DNA of 64,000 bases from Vesta saturnalis. Lineage: Eukaryota > Arthropoda > Insecta > Coleoptera > Lampyridae. Positions within the stretch are counted from its first letter, which is position 1. Each line of letters begins with the position of its first letter. A model generated the notes under the pieces. It had not been told where the DNA came from and made no database searches. It was given only the letters and a program-made list of their open reading frames with translations. Location of the stretch: positions 1,698,501 through 1,762,500 of the forward strand of contig JARFJB010000102.1 of NCBI GenBank assembly GCA_036346205.1, in the 5' to 3' direction. Shown here piece after piece: positions 24,287 through 34,747 of the stretch. The position numbers were made by a program, and so were the translations under genes.

Positions 24287-25499
24287 TCGTTTATAAAAAT
24301 AGGCCAATCCGTTAACCACATATTCTTTGGGACAAAATACGGGACTTTCTTATGTCACTTTTATTTGAACGCTTCCTTTTCGATATACAGTGTCAAATCT
24401 ATCACTTTTTAAAAGTGTATTTATTTAATTAATCTCTGGTGTGTTATTAAGAATATCGTTTTCAAAGTTTGTGTACAAATCTTAATTTTCTAAGTGCACC
24501 TTCTGTTATTGATTGTTAAGTTTAAAGAATTCAAAAGAAACATATGCATAGAAAATAAAGGGTGTGTAACCTTTAAGCCATTTTTTCTGAACTGAACCCT
24601 ATAAACGTCGCATCCATTTTTATAGTAGTTTGATGATTTATCATAACTTTTTGAAGCTCTTGAAGACTTTTGATTTGATGGCTTCCTTGTATTGACATAC
24701 TTTTAGTTATTTCGACTAGGTGTATGCGATTTATTTAACAATTTTTATATTTTATCATATCAGAATAAATTATAATAACTTAAAACAATCAATTATGCTA
24801 ATAATTAATAAATCGAAAGTTGGATGCAATAATTAAATTAAATCGTTCGATGTTCCCCTTGTCAAATGCACCTTCTATTCTTTTTATAACTGAAAACCGA
24901 ATATTTTGGAAAATATTCAGTCTCAATCTAAATACCTCTGCACCTTCTGTGATGCGATTCCTCATTTGATTTTGATTTATAATTATTTATTATGCAAAAT
25001 AAATTTAAAAATAGTCTTATCTTAAAGTTCGTAACAATATCTGTCAATTACTTCTCTTGTGTTTTACCTTTATTTGCAACGGTTTCAAAGATATTTGATT
25101 TTGAAAATTCGGCTCATTTTTAGTTTTTTCTAAATAACTACGAAAGTTGGCAACACTGATCAAAAGTTAAAACGTCATTTGATTGGTCTTGAAATTCTGC
25201 CCAATATTGCTAATTTAACCGACTCTGTAACTGTTATAATAACAAAGTTACCCATAGAAGCTTAGTTAAAAATAAATCCATAATAATGGCTTAAAACAAT
25301 CAGTTGAATTAATAATTCAATACTACAAAAAAAATTTTATGTTCGATGCGTCCACAGCCTTCGCGATTGCACCTTTTTATTTTTTTAAATAATTGAAAAC
25401 CTAATATTTTTTATACGTCTTGTCAAATGTTTGTCAAATTAATCGCTGTAAAAATTTCGAACGACTACTGAGTTCAAACACTAAACTGAATAATAAGGT

Positions 25500-26974
25500 A
25501 TGGTCAATAGAGAGAATATTTTGGAATTTTCTGAAATGACTGATATGATTTTAATTATGGGTAAAATTTCAAATAAAATCTCTAGATTGTACATTTTGAA
25601 TAATCATTCTCACTTTAGGAAAATGTGATTCTAATGCTAGTTTAGCTTCAAGGCGTTATGCAGAAATGTATCCAAATCAGTATCACCCAAAAGGAAATTT
25701 TTCTTAAGTTTAGTAACGCCTAAGAGACATGGAAAATTCAAAACAACGAATAGGAACATGTTAAGACGACTACAATTAACCAAATCAATAGGAACAAATT
25801 TTGCAAATAGTTGAACAAAATCAGCTACTACAGTGCGAATCACCGAATTAAGGTTTTAAGTATGAAAGTAAAACAACCCTAATAAATACTGATTTCAGTC
25901 TTGTTTGTGACTTATTACAACAAATGTACAATTAATTCTCAGTTTATTTTCTAAATTAACTTTGCCTGAAATAATTCTTTTGTAATTTTGAAATTTATTG
26001 TTTATTATTATTAATTATTGAAAACATTTAAACAAAGGCGAAAATTTTATTAAAACCTTCCAACAAGTTTTAGCGAATCTGTAGAACGCAAATTTGCCTG
26101 AGACCGGACTTGAGGTTTAACCGATCAGCATAACGACAACTGACAACGGTGTTTCACAAGACTCACTGCATTCTCATTGACTTTCACTATAGTACTAGGA
26201 TTATAGCTCGACAGATTAAATGATATAAATTCTACGGACGTGCATAGGATTTTAAAACGTCACCATTGCATCCATATCAATCTCATATCATGTGCAAAGT
26301 ACAGAACTTATTGCCGCAAGATTTACAGGCAAAAACACCTTTATACTGGCTCTGTAATGAAAATAACCGTAACTGCCGGTTTGTTAGATCCATTTATTTT
26401 CGGATGAAGCTACCTTTGCAAATGTATAACGAATATCCACAACACCGATGTTTGCAGATGAAAATCCAAGAGCTTTAGACCAGTCATCAAGTAAATTATA
26501 AATATTGGAGGAATTTTAGACAGTTTTCCTTTAGGTCCGGTATTTTACCAAACTTAAATGCCGAACATTTTTTATTTTTTTTACAAAATGAGTTTACAAA
26601 TTTACTTGATCACGTACCTATTCGTCAAAATATGTGCTTTCAACTTGACGGATCTCCGCCACATTATAGGAATAATGTTCGGAACCATTGAACCTATATT
26701 CCTAATCACTGGATTGGCACAGGATACGCCTATTCATTGGCCACCTCGTTCCCCCGGCTTAAACCCACTGGACTTCAGTTTTTGGGGATTCATGAAAGAT
26801 TTTGTTTATAAGGTTCCAATAATAAATCAAAATCAATTGAGGGATCGCATCGCAGAAGATGCAGATGTATTTAGATTGAAACCGAATATTTTCCAAAATA
26901 TTCGGTTTTCAGTTATAAAAAGGGCCAGAAGGTGCATTCGCGAAGGCGGTGGGCACATCGAACATTTAATTTAA
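25500..26974 (+). pseudogene. Family 1 transposase, copy 1, interrupted
   Basis: Exon 1 at 25500-25560 starts MVNRENILEFSEMTDMILIM. It is followed by a 58-bp GT-AG intron (25561-25618), then KCDSNASLASRRYAEMYPNQ. Here exon 1 is free of the stop codon that the 59-kb copy carries. Downstream the frame breaks at 25700, is split by a foreign 367-bp segment (25823-26189), then resumes in pieces: YQSHIMCKVQNLLPQDLQAK, FVRSIYFRMKLPL (first catalytic region, damaged), CFQLDGSPPHY (second Asp) and WPPRSPGLNPLDFSFWGFMK, where the expected SPD reads SPG, so the third catalytic Asp is lost. The C-terminus EGGGHIEHLI is intact. Confidence 0.85.
25823..26189. mobile_element. 367-bp insertion inside the copy 1 transposase
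   Basis: Absent from the 59-kb sister element. Its ends, TACTACAGTG on the left and the complement of CACTATAGTA on the right, form a short inverted repeat, consistent with a small non-autonomous DNA element. No coding content. Confidence 0.5.
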
Positions 26975-27305
26975 TTATTTGCATCCAACTTCGTATTATA
27001 ATTATTAGCACAATTGATTGTTCTAAGTTATTAAACACCTAGTCGAATAACTAAAAGTATGTCATAAAAGAAGCATCAAATCAAAAGTTAGATAAATCAT
27101 CAAACTTTGAATTTTTTACTTAAAATCATACAGAAGGTGCACTTAGAAAAGAGTAAGATTTGTACCAAATATGAAAACGATATCTTAAAACACACCAGAG
27201 ATAATAAAAAAATACACTTTTAAAAAGTGAAGTTTGACACCCTGTATATCGAAAAGGAAGCGTTCAAACAAAAAGTGACATAAAAAAGTCCCGTTATTTT
27301 GTGAC

Positions 27306-27730
27306 CACATAAAAAACTTGCAAATTTAAAATCAGGTACCTATAATTGATTGCGTTCTCTTCAACTAAAATACTTTCAGACTTCTAGCACTTCAGGTTAT
27401 ACCGGAAGTTGCCATCTACTTTGTTATTTTCAATGGAATACCCTATTTATTTTTGCATTTTTGGATGGGAACCATAATTTTGAATCTTTTTATGAAGGTA
27501 TACCATGCTCATCAGTCATCAATTACGGTTTTTGAGATAAAAATTATTTTCCGAAATCTTGACAGCTGCTTGCGGTTTACAAAATGAACTTTAACTCCTA
27601 TTTGGATTCAGATAAACAGTTAAAATCCAATTGTTTGTAGTTTAAGGTTGCACTATTTTTTGTTACGTAATCGAATTGGCAATAAGATTTGCGTCAAAGT
27701 TGTATGACATGTTATACATAAATCAAACTG
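27306..27730. other. Unique sequence between two elements
   Basis: No recognisable coding sequence or repeat partner. The frame at 27350-27535 has no known motif. Confidence 0.4.
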
Positions 27731-27926
27731 CTCGAAATTTCAGCAAAATGATTTAGTCTTGCTGAAAGAAGAAAACTCTCCCCCTCTGCATTGGCCAATG
27801 GCCAGGGTCTTGGAAACATTTGAAGGCGCCGATGGAAAAGTCAGAGTTGTCCGCCTAAAAACACAAGAGGGGGAATTCACTCGTTCCATTACAAAAGTGT
27901 GCCCTCTTCTACAGGCAGATTGTTAA
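27731..27926 (+). pseudogene. BEL/Pao pol 3' end (upstream copy)
   Basis: Open in one frame: FQQNDLVLLKEENSPPLHWP, MARVLETFEGADGKVRVVRL, KTQEGEFTRSITKVCPLLQA, then DC and stop. This is the conserved C-terminal domain that follows integrase in BEL/Pao polyproteins. The same sequence recurs at 32790-32945 in the downstream copy, which has lost 11 bp after the GADG codons. The stop codon TAA lies inside the first bases of the LTR (TGTTAA). Nothing upstream of residue FQQN is homologous, so this upstream element is truncated. Confidence 0.9.
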
Positions 27927-27958
27927 TTTCTCTTGCGAAAGAAAATGTAAAATATTCC

Positions 27959-28019
<61 letters not shown>

Positions 28020-28465
28020 TGTTTTGTTCATTTTATTAACGTCCTCGCATTCCCGTTCTCTCAGTAACAAATTAATCTCAGACTTAATCCTAACTTGTTC
28101 AATAATCTCCGGTCTCTTACGCCGAATTATTTAGTTAACTTCCTGATTTCAATCAGTTGTAAATTCATGTAGATGTTCAGAGTTACAATAATGATTTTTT
28201 GCCAACACACTATTGCGGTGGGGGCAGTATGTTGCGAAACATCGCAACAACGCAATTATATATTTTTTGTAATAGATCAACTCTCTCAAAAGTTAGTGAA
28301 AAAAAAAATTTAACAAAGTTTTATATAAGTTGTTGTAATAAATTAACTTTAATTACAACTAGTCCTTCGTATTTATCATATTGAAAGTTCGAAGAAGTAG
28401 TTGACGCAAACGGGGAGCCTTAACTATCGAAGGAAGCATTAATTTAAAGGCACCGTTTTCGCGCA
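27921..28465 (+). mobile_element. BEL/Pao left LTR
   Basis: 545 bp, begins TGTTAATTTCTCTTGCG and ends CACCGTTTTCGCGCA (TG...CA). It aligns along its full length with 32942-33496, differing by scattered substitutions and by the length of an internal AT microsatellite (about 27963-28012). Flanked on the left by pol sequence and on the right by the leader of the full copy. Confidence 0.9.
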
Positions 28466-28780
28466 TAGTCTTCATCGAGCGGGATCTCCACTCAAAAATC
28501 TCCCACACAATTAAAAAGATCTCAACGTTTTCTCTATCCCCTGGCACATGGTTGATTCGAAGTTCCAGTTACGTGTGAACTCCTATTAGCTGACGCCCTC
28601 CGCATATGCCCAAGTCCAATCCACACTACGAAAGATTCCAGTAAGTTAAAGTGATCATTTGTTTGTATTAAAACTCTGAGGAAAAGGTTAGTGAACTTTA
28701 CATGAAACTATTGCAAAAACTCTCAAATAGTAAATACGCATTCACATTTATTTAACTCTGTTATTTATTGTTTGTTTTGA
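28466..28780 (+). other. BEL/Pao leader (5' untranslated region)
   Basis: Sequence between the left LTR and the gag start. No tRNA primer-binding site starting TGG is evident directly after the LTR end, so the site is either unusual or mutated. Confidence 0.6.
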
Positions 28781-30281
28781 ATGGTCATGGATTTCAAACA
28801 ATTAAAAACTACTCGCACAAGTGCTAAAAGCAAAATCACTCGTATTCAGAATTGGGTGCAGAACTATCAAAATTTGACATTAGATGTTCAAGAATTTTCA
28901 TGTAGACAAAAAAGATTGGAAGCCGCGTTTTCTGAATACGAATGTGCTCAAGACGAGATAGATTCATATTTATTAGAATTTGAAGATAATTCAGATGTAG
29001 AAGATCGTGAAAAATTGAAAATCAGTATTTTACAACGTTAGCCCTTATTGAAAAATGTATACAAAATTATCTCCTCAAAATGTCACTGTAAGTCACAACA
29101 GTGATTCAATTAGAAATAGCTCGCATACACACAATTCCAATATAAAATTGCCGCAAATTAATATTCCCAACTTTACAGGAAATTTGCACGATTGGAAGCC
29201 CTTTTTAGATCTCTTTGATGCGTTAATAATAAACAACCCACAATTCTCAAATGTGGAACGTTTTTATTATCTAAAAACACTGGTAAAAGGTGAAGCTTTT
29301 AGTTTAATTGAATCATTGTCATTGACTAATGAAAATTTCTCTACAGCTCTTTTATTACTTAAGCAAAGATATGAAAACAAAAATAAGATTGTTAATTCCC
29401 ATTTCGAAAATTTGTTAAATGCTCCTTGTATAACAAAATGTAATCCACAAAATTTGAGAGAATTAGTTACAACCTGTAAGAAAAACCTAGAATCACTAAA
29501 AAACATGAAGCTCTCTGATAAATGTAATTTTGAATCATTACTTATTTTTCTTTTAAAAAAAACACTAGATTTCGGCTCTAAGAAATCGTTTGAGGAAGGT
29601 CGTGATTCAAAGACATTGCCAAATTTAGCGGAATTTTTTGAATTTCTCGAAAATCGTTGTGTTGTGTTAGAAAACATTTCAGGGAATGAAACACTAGTCA
29701 ACTCAAAATGTAGTAAAGTAACACTATACTCGAAAAGTGACAGTTACGGTCTCTCGTGCATTTTTTGCGATAAATCTCATAAAATTTACGGGTGTCCACA
29801 ATTTTTGGAAATATCTCCTCAAGAAAGATTAAAGTTTGTTCAAAGTAAAAAAATGTGCTTAAACTGTTTAGGCACAAAGCATACGGTGGAAAATTGTTCT
29901 TCAAGTACAACTTGTTTTCATTGCTCTAAGAAGCATCACACTGCGCTACACATACAAAATGTCCCCTTCAATAGTTTTTCTCAAACTCATCATAAACCCA
30001 CAATTTCTTACTCAAATGCACAAAATAACGGTTTCGGCCGTAATGTACCAAAAAATGAACATTCTGTGCATTCAAATAAACCTCAGCCATCAAACAATCA
30101 CCCAATTTCAACTCCACTTCATTATCAAGACATAAACAGAGCGTCAACTTCGCAAGCAAATCAGCAACCGGCAAAATTGAAGAACTCTCCGAACCTCCCT
30201 TGCTCTCTCCAGAAGATAAAAAGTCTGAACAAATTTTTAATACTACTTCTCGCATCCTTCAAAATGGGCATTATCAAGTAG
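28781..30281 (+). pseudogene. BEL/Pao gag, frameshifted and fused to a deletion
   Basis: N-terminal 86 codons from the ATG at 28781 (MVMDFKQLKTTRTSAKSKIT; acidic end DEIDSYLLEFEDNSDVEDRE) end in a stop at 29039. The main gag frame follows at 29055 in another register. It contains NIPNFTGNLHDWKPFLDLFD and LKTLVKGEAFSLIESL, typical of the Pao capsid region, and a zinc-finger block CIFCDKSHKIYGCPQF ... KKMCLNCLGTKHTVENC ... TTCFHCSKKHHTALH (29758-29950). After about 30160 the frame runs into NLPCSLQKIKS, which is an out-of-frame reading of the reverse transcriptase start. No DTG/DSG aspartic protease motif is present, so the protease is deleted. Confidence 0.9.
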
Positions 30282-32484
30282 ATATTCCTCTGAAATCTAC
30301 AAATGAACATCATAAACTCGGCGATTCTCTTTCTTTATCGCAAAAAAGATTCTTTTCTCTTGAAAAACGATTTGAAAAAGATCCCTCCCTCTTTCACGAA
30401 CATAAAAAATTCATCGATGAATATGTGTCATTAGGTCATGCAAAATATGTTCCGCTATTTCCGACTAACAGTAGGTTAGAAAGGAAATACTTTATTCCTC
30501 ATTTGTGCGTAATCAGAAATGAAAGCGTCAGCACCAAGTTGCATGTGGTTTTTGATGCGTATTGTAAAACATCTTCAGGACTCTCATTAAACGATGTTAC
30601 CTTAATTCCGATTATCCCTTAGCATCAGATGCTCTGCTTACTCAAACTTATGTGGACGACATTCTGTCGGGATGTGAAACGGAAAAAGATTTACCTAAAC
30701 TTTATTCTCAATTAACCTCTCTTCTCTCTAAGCACGGGTTTCACTTGCACAAACGGTGTTCAAACTCAAATGATTTCTTAAAAAATATATCTCACCCTCA
30801 AACCACAGAAGTTGACATTTCGATTTTAACGGAATGGAAAGCTCTCTGCGAACTCTTTTCTCGGTTAAAAAATCTCACAATCTCTCGGTGTTTATTTTCT
30901 AGTAAAAATATTGCATATGTAGAATTTCATGGGTTTTTTGATGCAAGTAATCTTGCTTATGGAGCTTGTGTGTATATTAGAACCATTTACTCAGACAATT
31001 CGGTGTCTTGTAATTTATTGTCATCTAAATCGCGCGTAACTCCAATCAAGACAATTACAATCCCCAAACTCGAACTTTGTGCCATGTTGTTATTATCAAA
31101 ATTGATTAATAAAATAGTGTCGATTTATAAAAATAAACTAATTCCTACCTCTGTCACACTTTGGACAGACTCGCAAATTGCATTGTACTGGTGTAAAAGC
31201 CACTCAAGTCGATGGGCAGCATTTGTGTCGCATCGAGTGTCTGAAATTCAAGAAATTACTCATGACTATAAGTGGAATTATGTAAAATCAGCGGATAATC
31301 CCGCAGACATGCTGTCCCGTGGCCATTTGAACTCTGATGATTTAACTTTTTGGTATAACGGGCCCAAATATTTGCTCAATCCTAAATTTGAAGTGCGAAA
31401 TGTAGAGAATTTTCCTTTCTCGGTTGACAATCCTCCTGAGGAAAGAAAAATATCTTTAATCGTCAATCAATTTTTAGAAAATTTTTGGAATTCAATATTT
31501 ACACATTTCTCGTCATTTTCTCAATTGCATAGAACAATTGCATATGTGCTACGCTTTGTTCACAACGTCACTCATTCTCAAGCAAAAACAACAGGCCCTT
31601 TGACTATTTCGGAGTTGGATTCCGCGCTCACTGTAATTATAAAAAAGATTCAACAAGAACATTTTTCTCAACAAATCTTGGAACTTGACTCAAACAAAAT
31701 TCTATCTCACAAGCAACTTCGCTCATTAAAACCCTTTTTGGAGAATCTTGGATTGCTGCGTGTGTGTGGTAGGTTGGAAAATGCAGAAATTTTGTTTGAA
31801 CAAAAACATCCTCTTCTCCTGCCCCCTAAGGATCACGTTGTTTCTCTCTTATTGAAGTTTGAACATCTTCGATTATGCCACGCTGGTCCTCAGAATGTAC
31901 TTTCCAATGTTCGATTACGGTATTGGCCACTAGACGGACTGCGTCACATAAAACGAATTATCCGGAATTGCACTATTTGTTTTCGATTTAATGCACAATC
32001 AGTGCAACAGATCATGGCTAATTTGCCAAAAGACAGAGTGACTGCCACACGACCATTCCAAAAAGTCGGAGTCGATTTTGGTGGACCGTTCTTCATAAAG
32101 TCCTCCCATCTACGCAAGGTACCGGTAATGAAATGCTACATAGCTATATTCGTATGCATGGCAGTTCACATCGAGCTAGTGTCAAATCTGTCAACTGAGG
32201 CTTTTCTAGCCACTCTTAAAAGATTTATATCTCGAAGAGGAAATCCGTCGGTCATTTATAGTGATAATGCCACTAATTTTCTGGGTTCGAAAAATCAGTT
32301 AAAGGAACTATACGATTATTTCCGAAATACGGATGTGAACACTTCTATTCAAATTTACCTTTCTCAAAATGAAACCAAATGGACGTTCATCCCCCCCAGA
32401 TCCCCTCATTGGGGAGGACTCTGGGAAGCCGCAATAAAAAGTGCCAAATACCACATCTCGCGTGTTGTGGGCACTCACTTTTGA
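30182..32484 (+). pseudogene. BEL/Pao pol: RT, RNase H and integrase, with internal deletions
   Basis: The RT N-terminus (LLSPEDKKSEQIFNTTSRIL ... TKLHVVFDAYCKTSSGLSLN) ends at a stop at 30620. Then YPLASDALLTQTYVDDILSG carries the YVDD catalytic motif, so the RT fingers/palm between them are missing. From 30652 one 610-codon frame continues. The RT/RNase H connection is also shortened (NISHPQ joined to TTEVDISILTEW), followed by RNase H (FHGFFDASNLAYGA, TLWTDSQIALYW, SADNPADMLSRG) and the integrase zinc finger (H-L-R-L-CH...C-T-I-C). The integrase core follows (KVGVDFGGPF, VIYSDNATNF, SPHWGGLWE). The DDE residues of integrase look intact; RT is not functional. Confidence 0.95.
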
Positions 32485-32947
32485 AGAATTTGCCACCATA
32501 TTAGCTCAAATTGAAGCTATTCTCAATTCTAGACAACTCATTGCTCTCTCAAACGACCCTTCAGATTTTCAAACACTCACTCCTGGGCATTTTCTAATAG
32601 GAACTAGCCTCTCATCATACCCTGAAAAAGACATTTCCAACTCAGCAGAAGCCAAGTTGTCCTTTTGGCAGCGATGTTCAAAACTTCAGCAAAATTTTTG
32701 TAAAAAGTGGTCAGTTGATTATCTAAACCGGTTACAAAATCGACCAAAATGGATGACTGAGACTCGAAATTTCAGCAAAATAATTTAGTCTTGCTGAAAG
32801 AAGAAAACTCTCCCCCTCTGCATTGGCCAATGGCCAGGGTCTTGGAAACATTTGAAGGCGCCGATGGTTGTCCGCCTAAAAACACAAGAGGGAGAATTCA
32901 CTCGTTCCATTACAAAAGTGTACCCTCTTCCACAGGCAGATTGTTAA
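32441..32947 (+). pseudogene. BEL/Pao pol C-terminal domain
   Basis: Continues the integrase after a frame change: HFTFEEFATILAQIEAILNS, RQLIALSNDP, LTPGHFLIGTSLSSYPEKDI, WQRCSKLQQNFCKKW, YLNRLQNRPKWMTETRN, then after another shift ENSPPLHWPMARVLETFEGA. The 11-bp deletion after GADG, seen by comparison with 27731-27926, throws the rest out of frame. In the undamaged copy the stop overlaps the LTR start. Confidence 0.9.
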
Positions 32948-32979
32948 TTTCTCTTGCGAAAGAAAATGTAAAAATATTC

Positions 32980-33049
<70 letters not shown>

Positions 33050-33496
33050 TTTTTTTGTTTATTTTATTAACGTCCTCGCATTCCCGTTCTCTCAGTAACA
33101 AATTAATCTCGGACTTAATCCTAACTTGTTCAATAATCTCCGGTCTCTTACGCCGAATTATTTAGTTAACTTCCTGATTTCAATCAGTTGTAAATTCATG
33201 TAGATGTTCAGACTTACAATAATAATTTTTTGCCAACACACTATTGCGGTGGGGGCAGTATGTTGCGAAACATCGCAACAACGCAATTATATATTTTTTG
33301 TAATAGATCAACTCTCTCAAAAGTTAGTGAAAAAAAAAATGTAACAACGTTTTATATAAGTTGTTGTAATAAATTAACTTTAATTACAACTGGTCCTTCG
33401 TATTTATCATATTGAAAGTTCGAAGAAGTAGTTCATGCAAACGGGGAGCCTTAACTATCGAAGGAAGCATTAATTTAAAGGCACCGTTTTCGCGCA
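32942..33496 (+). mobile_element. BEL/Pao right LTR
   Basis: 555 bp, TGTTAATTTC...TTTTCGCGCA, matching 27921-28465. The AT microsatellite inside it (32982-33045) is longer than in the left LTR. A canonical AATAAA-type signal was not evident, but the short repeat GTTGCGAAACATCGCAAC forms a hairpin within both LTRs (about 33261). Confidence 0.9.
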
Positions 33497-33564
33497 AGTT
33501 ATTTCCAAGGGAATGATTTGAATGATTGCTATGGGTACGAGAAATCATTTTTCATGTTTGTGAT

Positions 33565-33825
33565 TTAGTACTTATCCCTTAATGCGACAAGATTCTTAAT
33601 AGAACTTGCACAATATTTAACGAAAACTATCTACATCTACCTCCGATGACAAAAGCTAAATTTGGAAAAATAGCAGCAAATTTTGAGCGGTTGAACGCCA
33701 ACGGCCACAGCTTCGGACATTTATTATAACTTGTTTCTAGTTTTTTACATCCATTTTTTGCCATTTGAAGTAAATATGAATAGTTTTCGTTAGATACTAC
33801 TAGGCATTTAAGGGATAAGTACTAA
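33565..33825. mobile_element. MITE candidate with 18-bp TIR
   Basis: Ends are perfect inverted repeats: TTAGTACTTATCCCTTAA on the left and TTAAGGGATAAGTACTAA on the right. A second inner pair (AACGAAAACTAT / ATAGTTTTCGTT) also matches. 261 bp, non-coding. Confidence 0.65.
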
Positions 33826-34618
33826 GGGTGGGGAGAGTAGGCACTCGAATAGGAAATCTTGAGATAAGTTTGCTTCCTCGCAATTAAATAGAGGGCAGTA
33901 ATAACTAAAAATAATAGATTACTGTAACTGCACAATGCATACTTAGTTGTAAGATACGTATTTTAGTAATTTTTTGATAGGTTGTTTGGGCGTAAATGAC
34001 GTTTACCATTATAGCGCTTGAAAGCTTTGTCTTTTTTGTAAATGTGTTTAACATTATTTGTAACTTTCGGTCGCTTTTTGTGTGGTTTACAATGTGAAAT
34101 CATTCTCATATTGTAACATTGAAATAATCGTGTCTTAAAAAGTTCTTGAAGTTTGAATAACGTTCGTTTAACTACATTGTGATTCAATAAGCTGAAAATA
34201 ACTACCTTAACTAAGTAAGTTGACTAGCTAAGTAAAGTTTCATCCTGGCTTTCATTTGATATTTTTGCAAAAAGTTAATTCAACAGTACAGAAAAAAAAG
34301 AAAATTGCACTTTTATATAAAATTTTACATTTTACTACTTGCTTGTTAAATATGTACATGTAAATTATAACTTTGAATTAAGGTATTGAAATAATAAAAT
34401 TTCAAAATATTTGCGCTTGTGAAGAAAATACTTCCTTCCAAGTTATATGAGGGCACTATTAAGTCCATCAAATTTAACAATGAGTGTCCAACTCTCCCCA
34501 CACTCTCTGGTACTAAGTCACAACCATTACAAAACTGACATTTGGAAAATTATGTCTCGTATCGAAAAGGTTAGTACTTTGTTTGTTCTACACATTCTTT
34601 GACTGAACAATAAAGACC
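33826..34618. other. AT-rich stretch without recognised genes
   Basis: The minus-strand frame at 33963-34187 is Lys/Arg/Asn-rich but has no recognisable motif. Confidence 0.4.
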
Positions 34619-34670
34619 TTTATTATTATTATTACTATTATTATTTTTTTTTTTTTTATTATTATGTTGA
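34619..34670 (-). repeat. (TAA)n / poly-A tail of LINE
   Basis: On the minus strand the LINE 3' end runs into AATAATAATAAAAAAAAA and further TAA units. TAA-repeat tails are characteristic of I-type LINEs. Confidence 0.75.
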
Positions 34671-34747
34671 ATGGCTCCGACTACTTAGGTCTTTTAGCCA
34701 TTTTATTTGTTTCTTTGTTTATTTATCCTACTTTGCTTACTGTATAT

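Larger units (their letters stand above)
24300..27305 (+). mobile_element. Long-TIR Tc1/mariner-type transposon, family 1, copy 1
   Basis: Starts AGGCCAATCCGTTAACCACA, the same terminus as the element at 59367-62238 minus its outermost ~20 bp. The right side carries the matching inverted repeat up to AAAAGTGACATAAAAAAGTC (about 27285) but lacks the last ~40 bp. Left repeat about 24300-25000, right repeat about 26812-27305. Compared with the 59-kb copy it has a 367-bp insertion in the transposase (25823-26189) and many small indels, so it is older or more damaged. Confidence 0.9.

Noticed and set aside
28359..28547. Minus-strand frame in the BEL/Pao LTR and leader
   Set aside because: It lies across the LTR end and leader, has no motif and is antisense to the element.
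29267..29910. Minus-strand frames antisense to BEL/Pao gag
   Set aside because: Shadow frames opposite a clear gag coding sequence with zinc knuckles.
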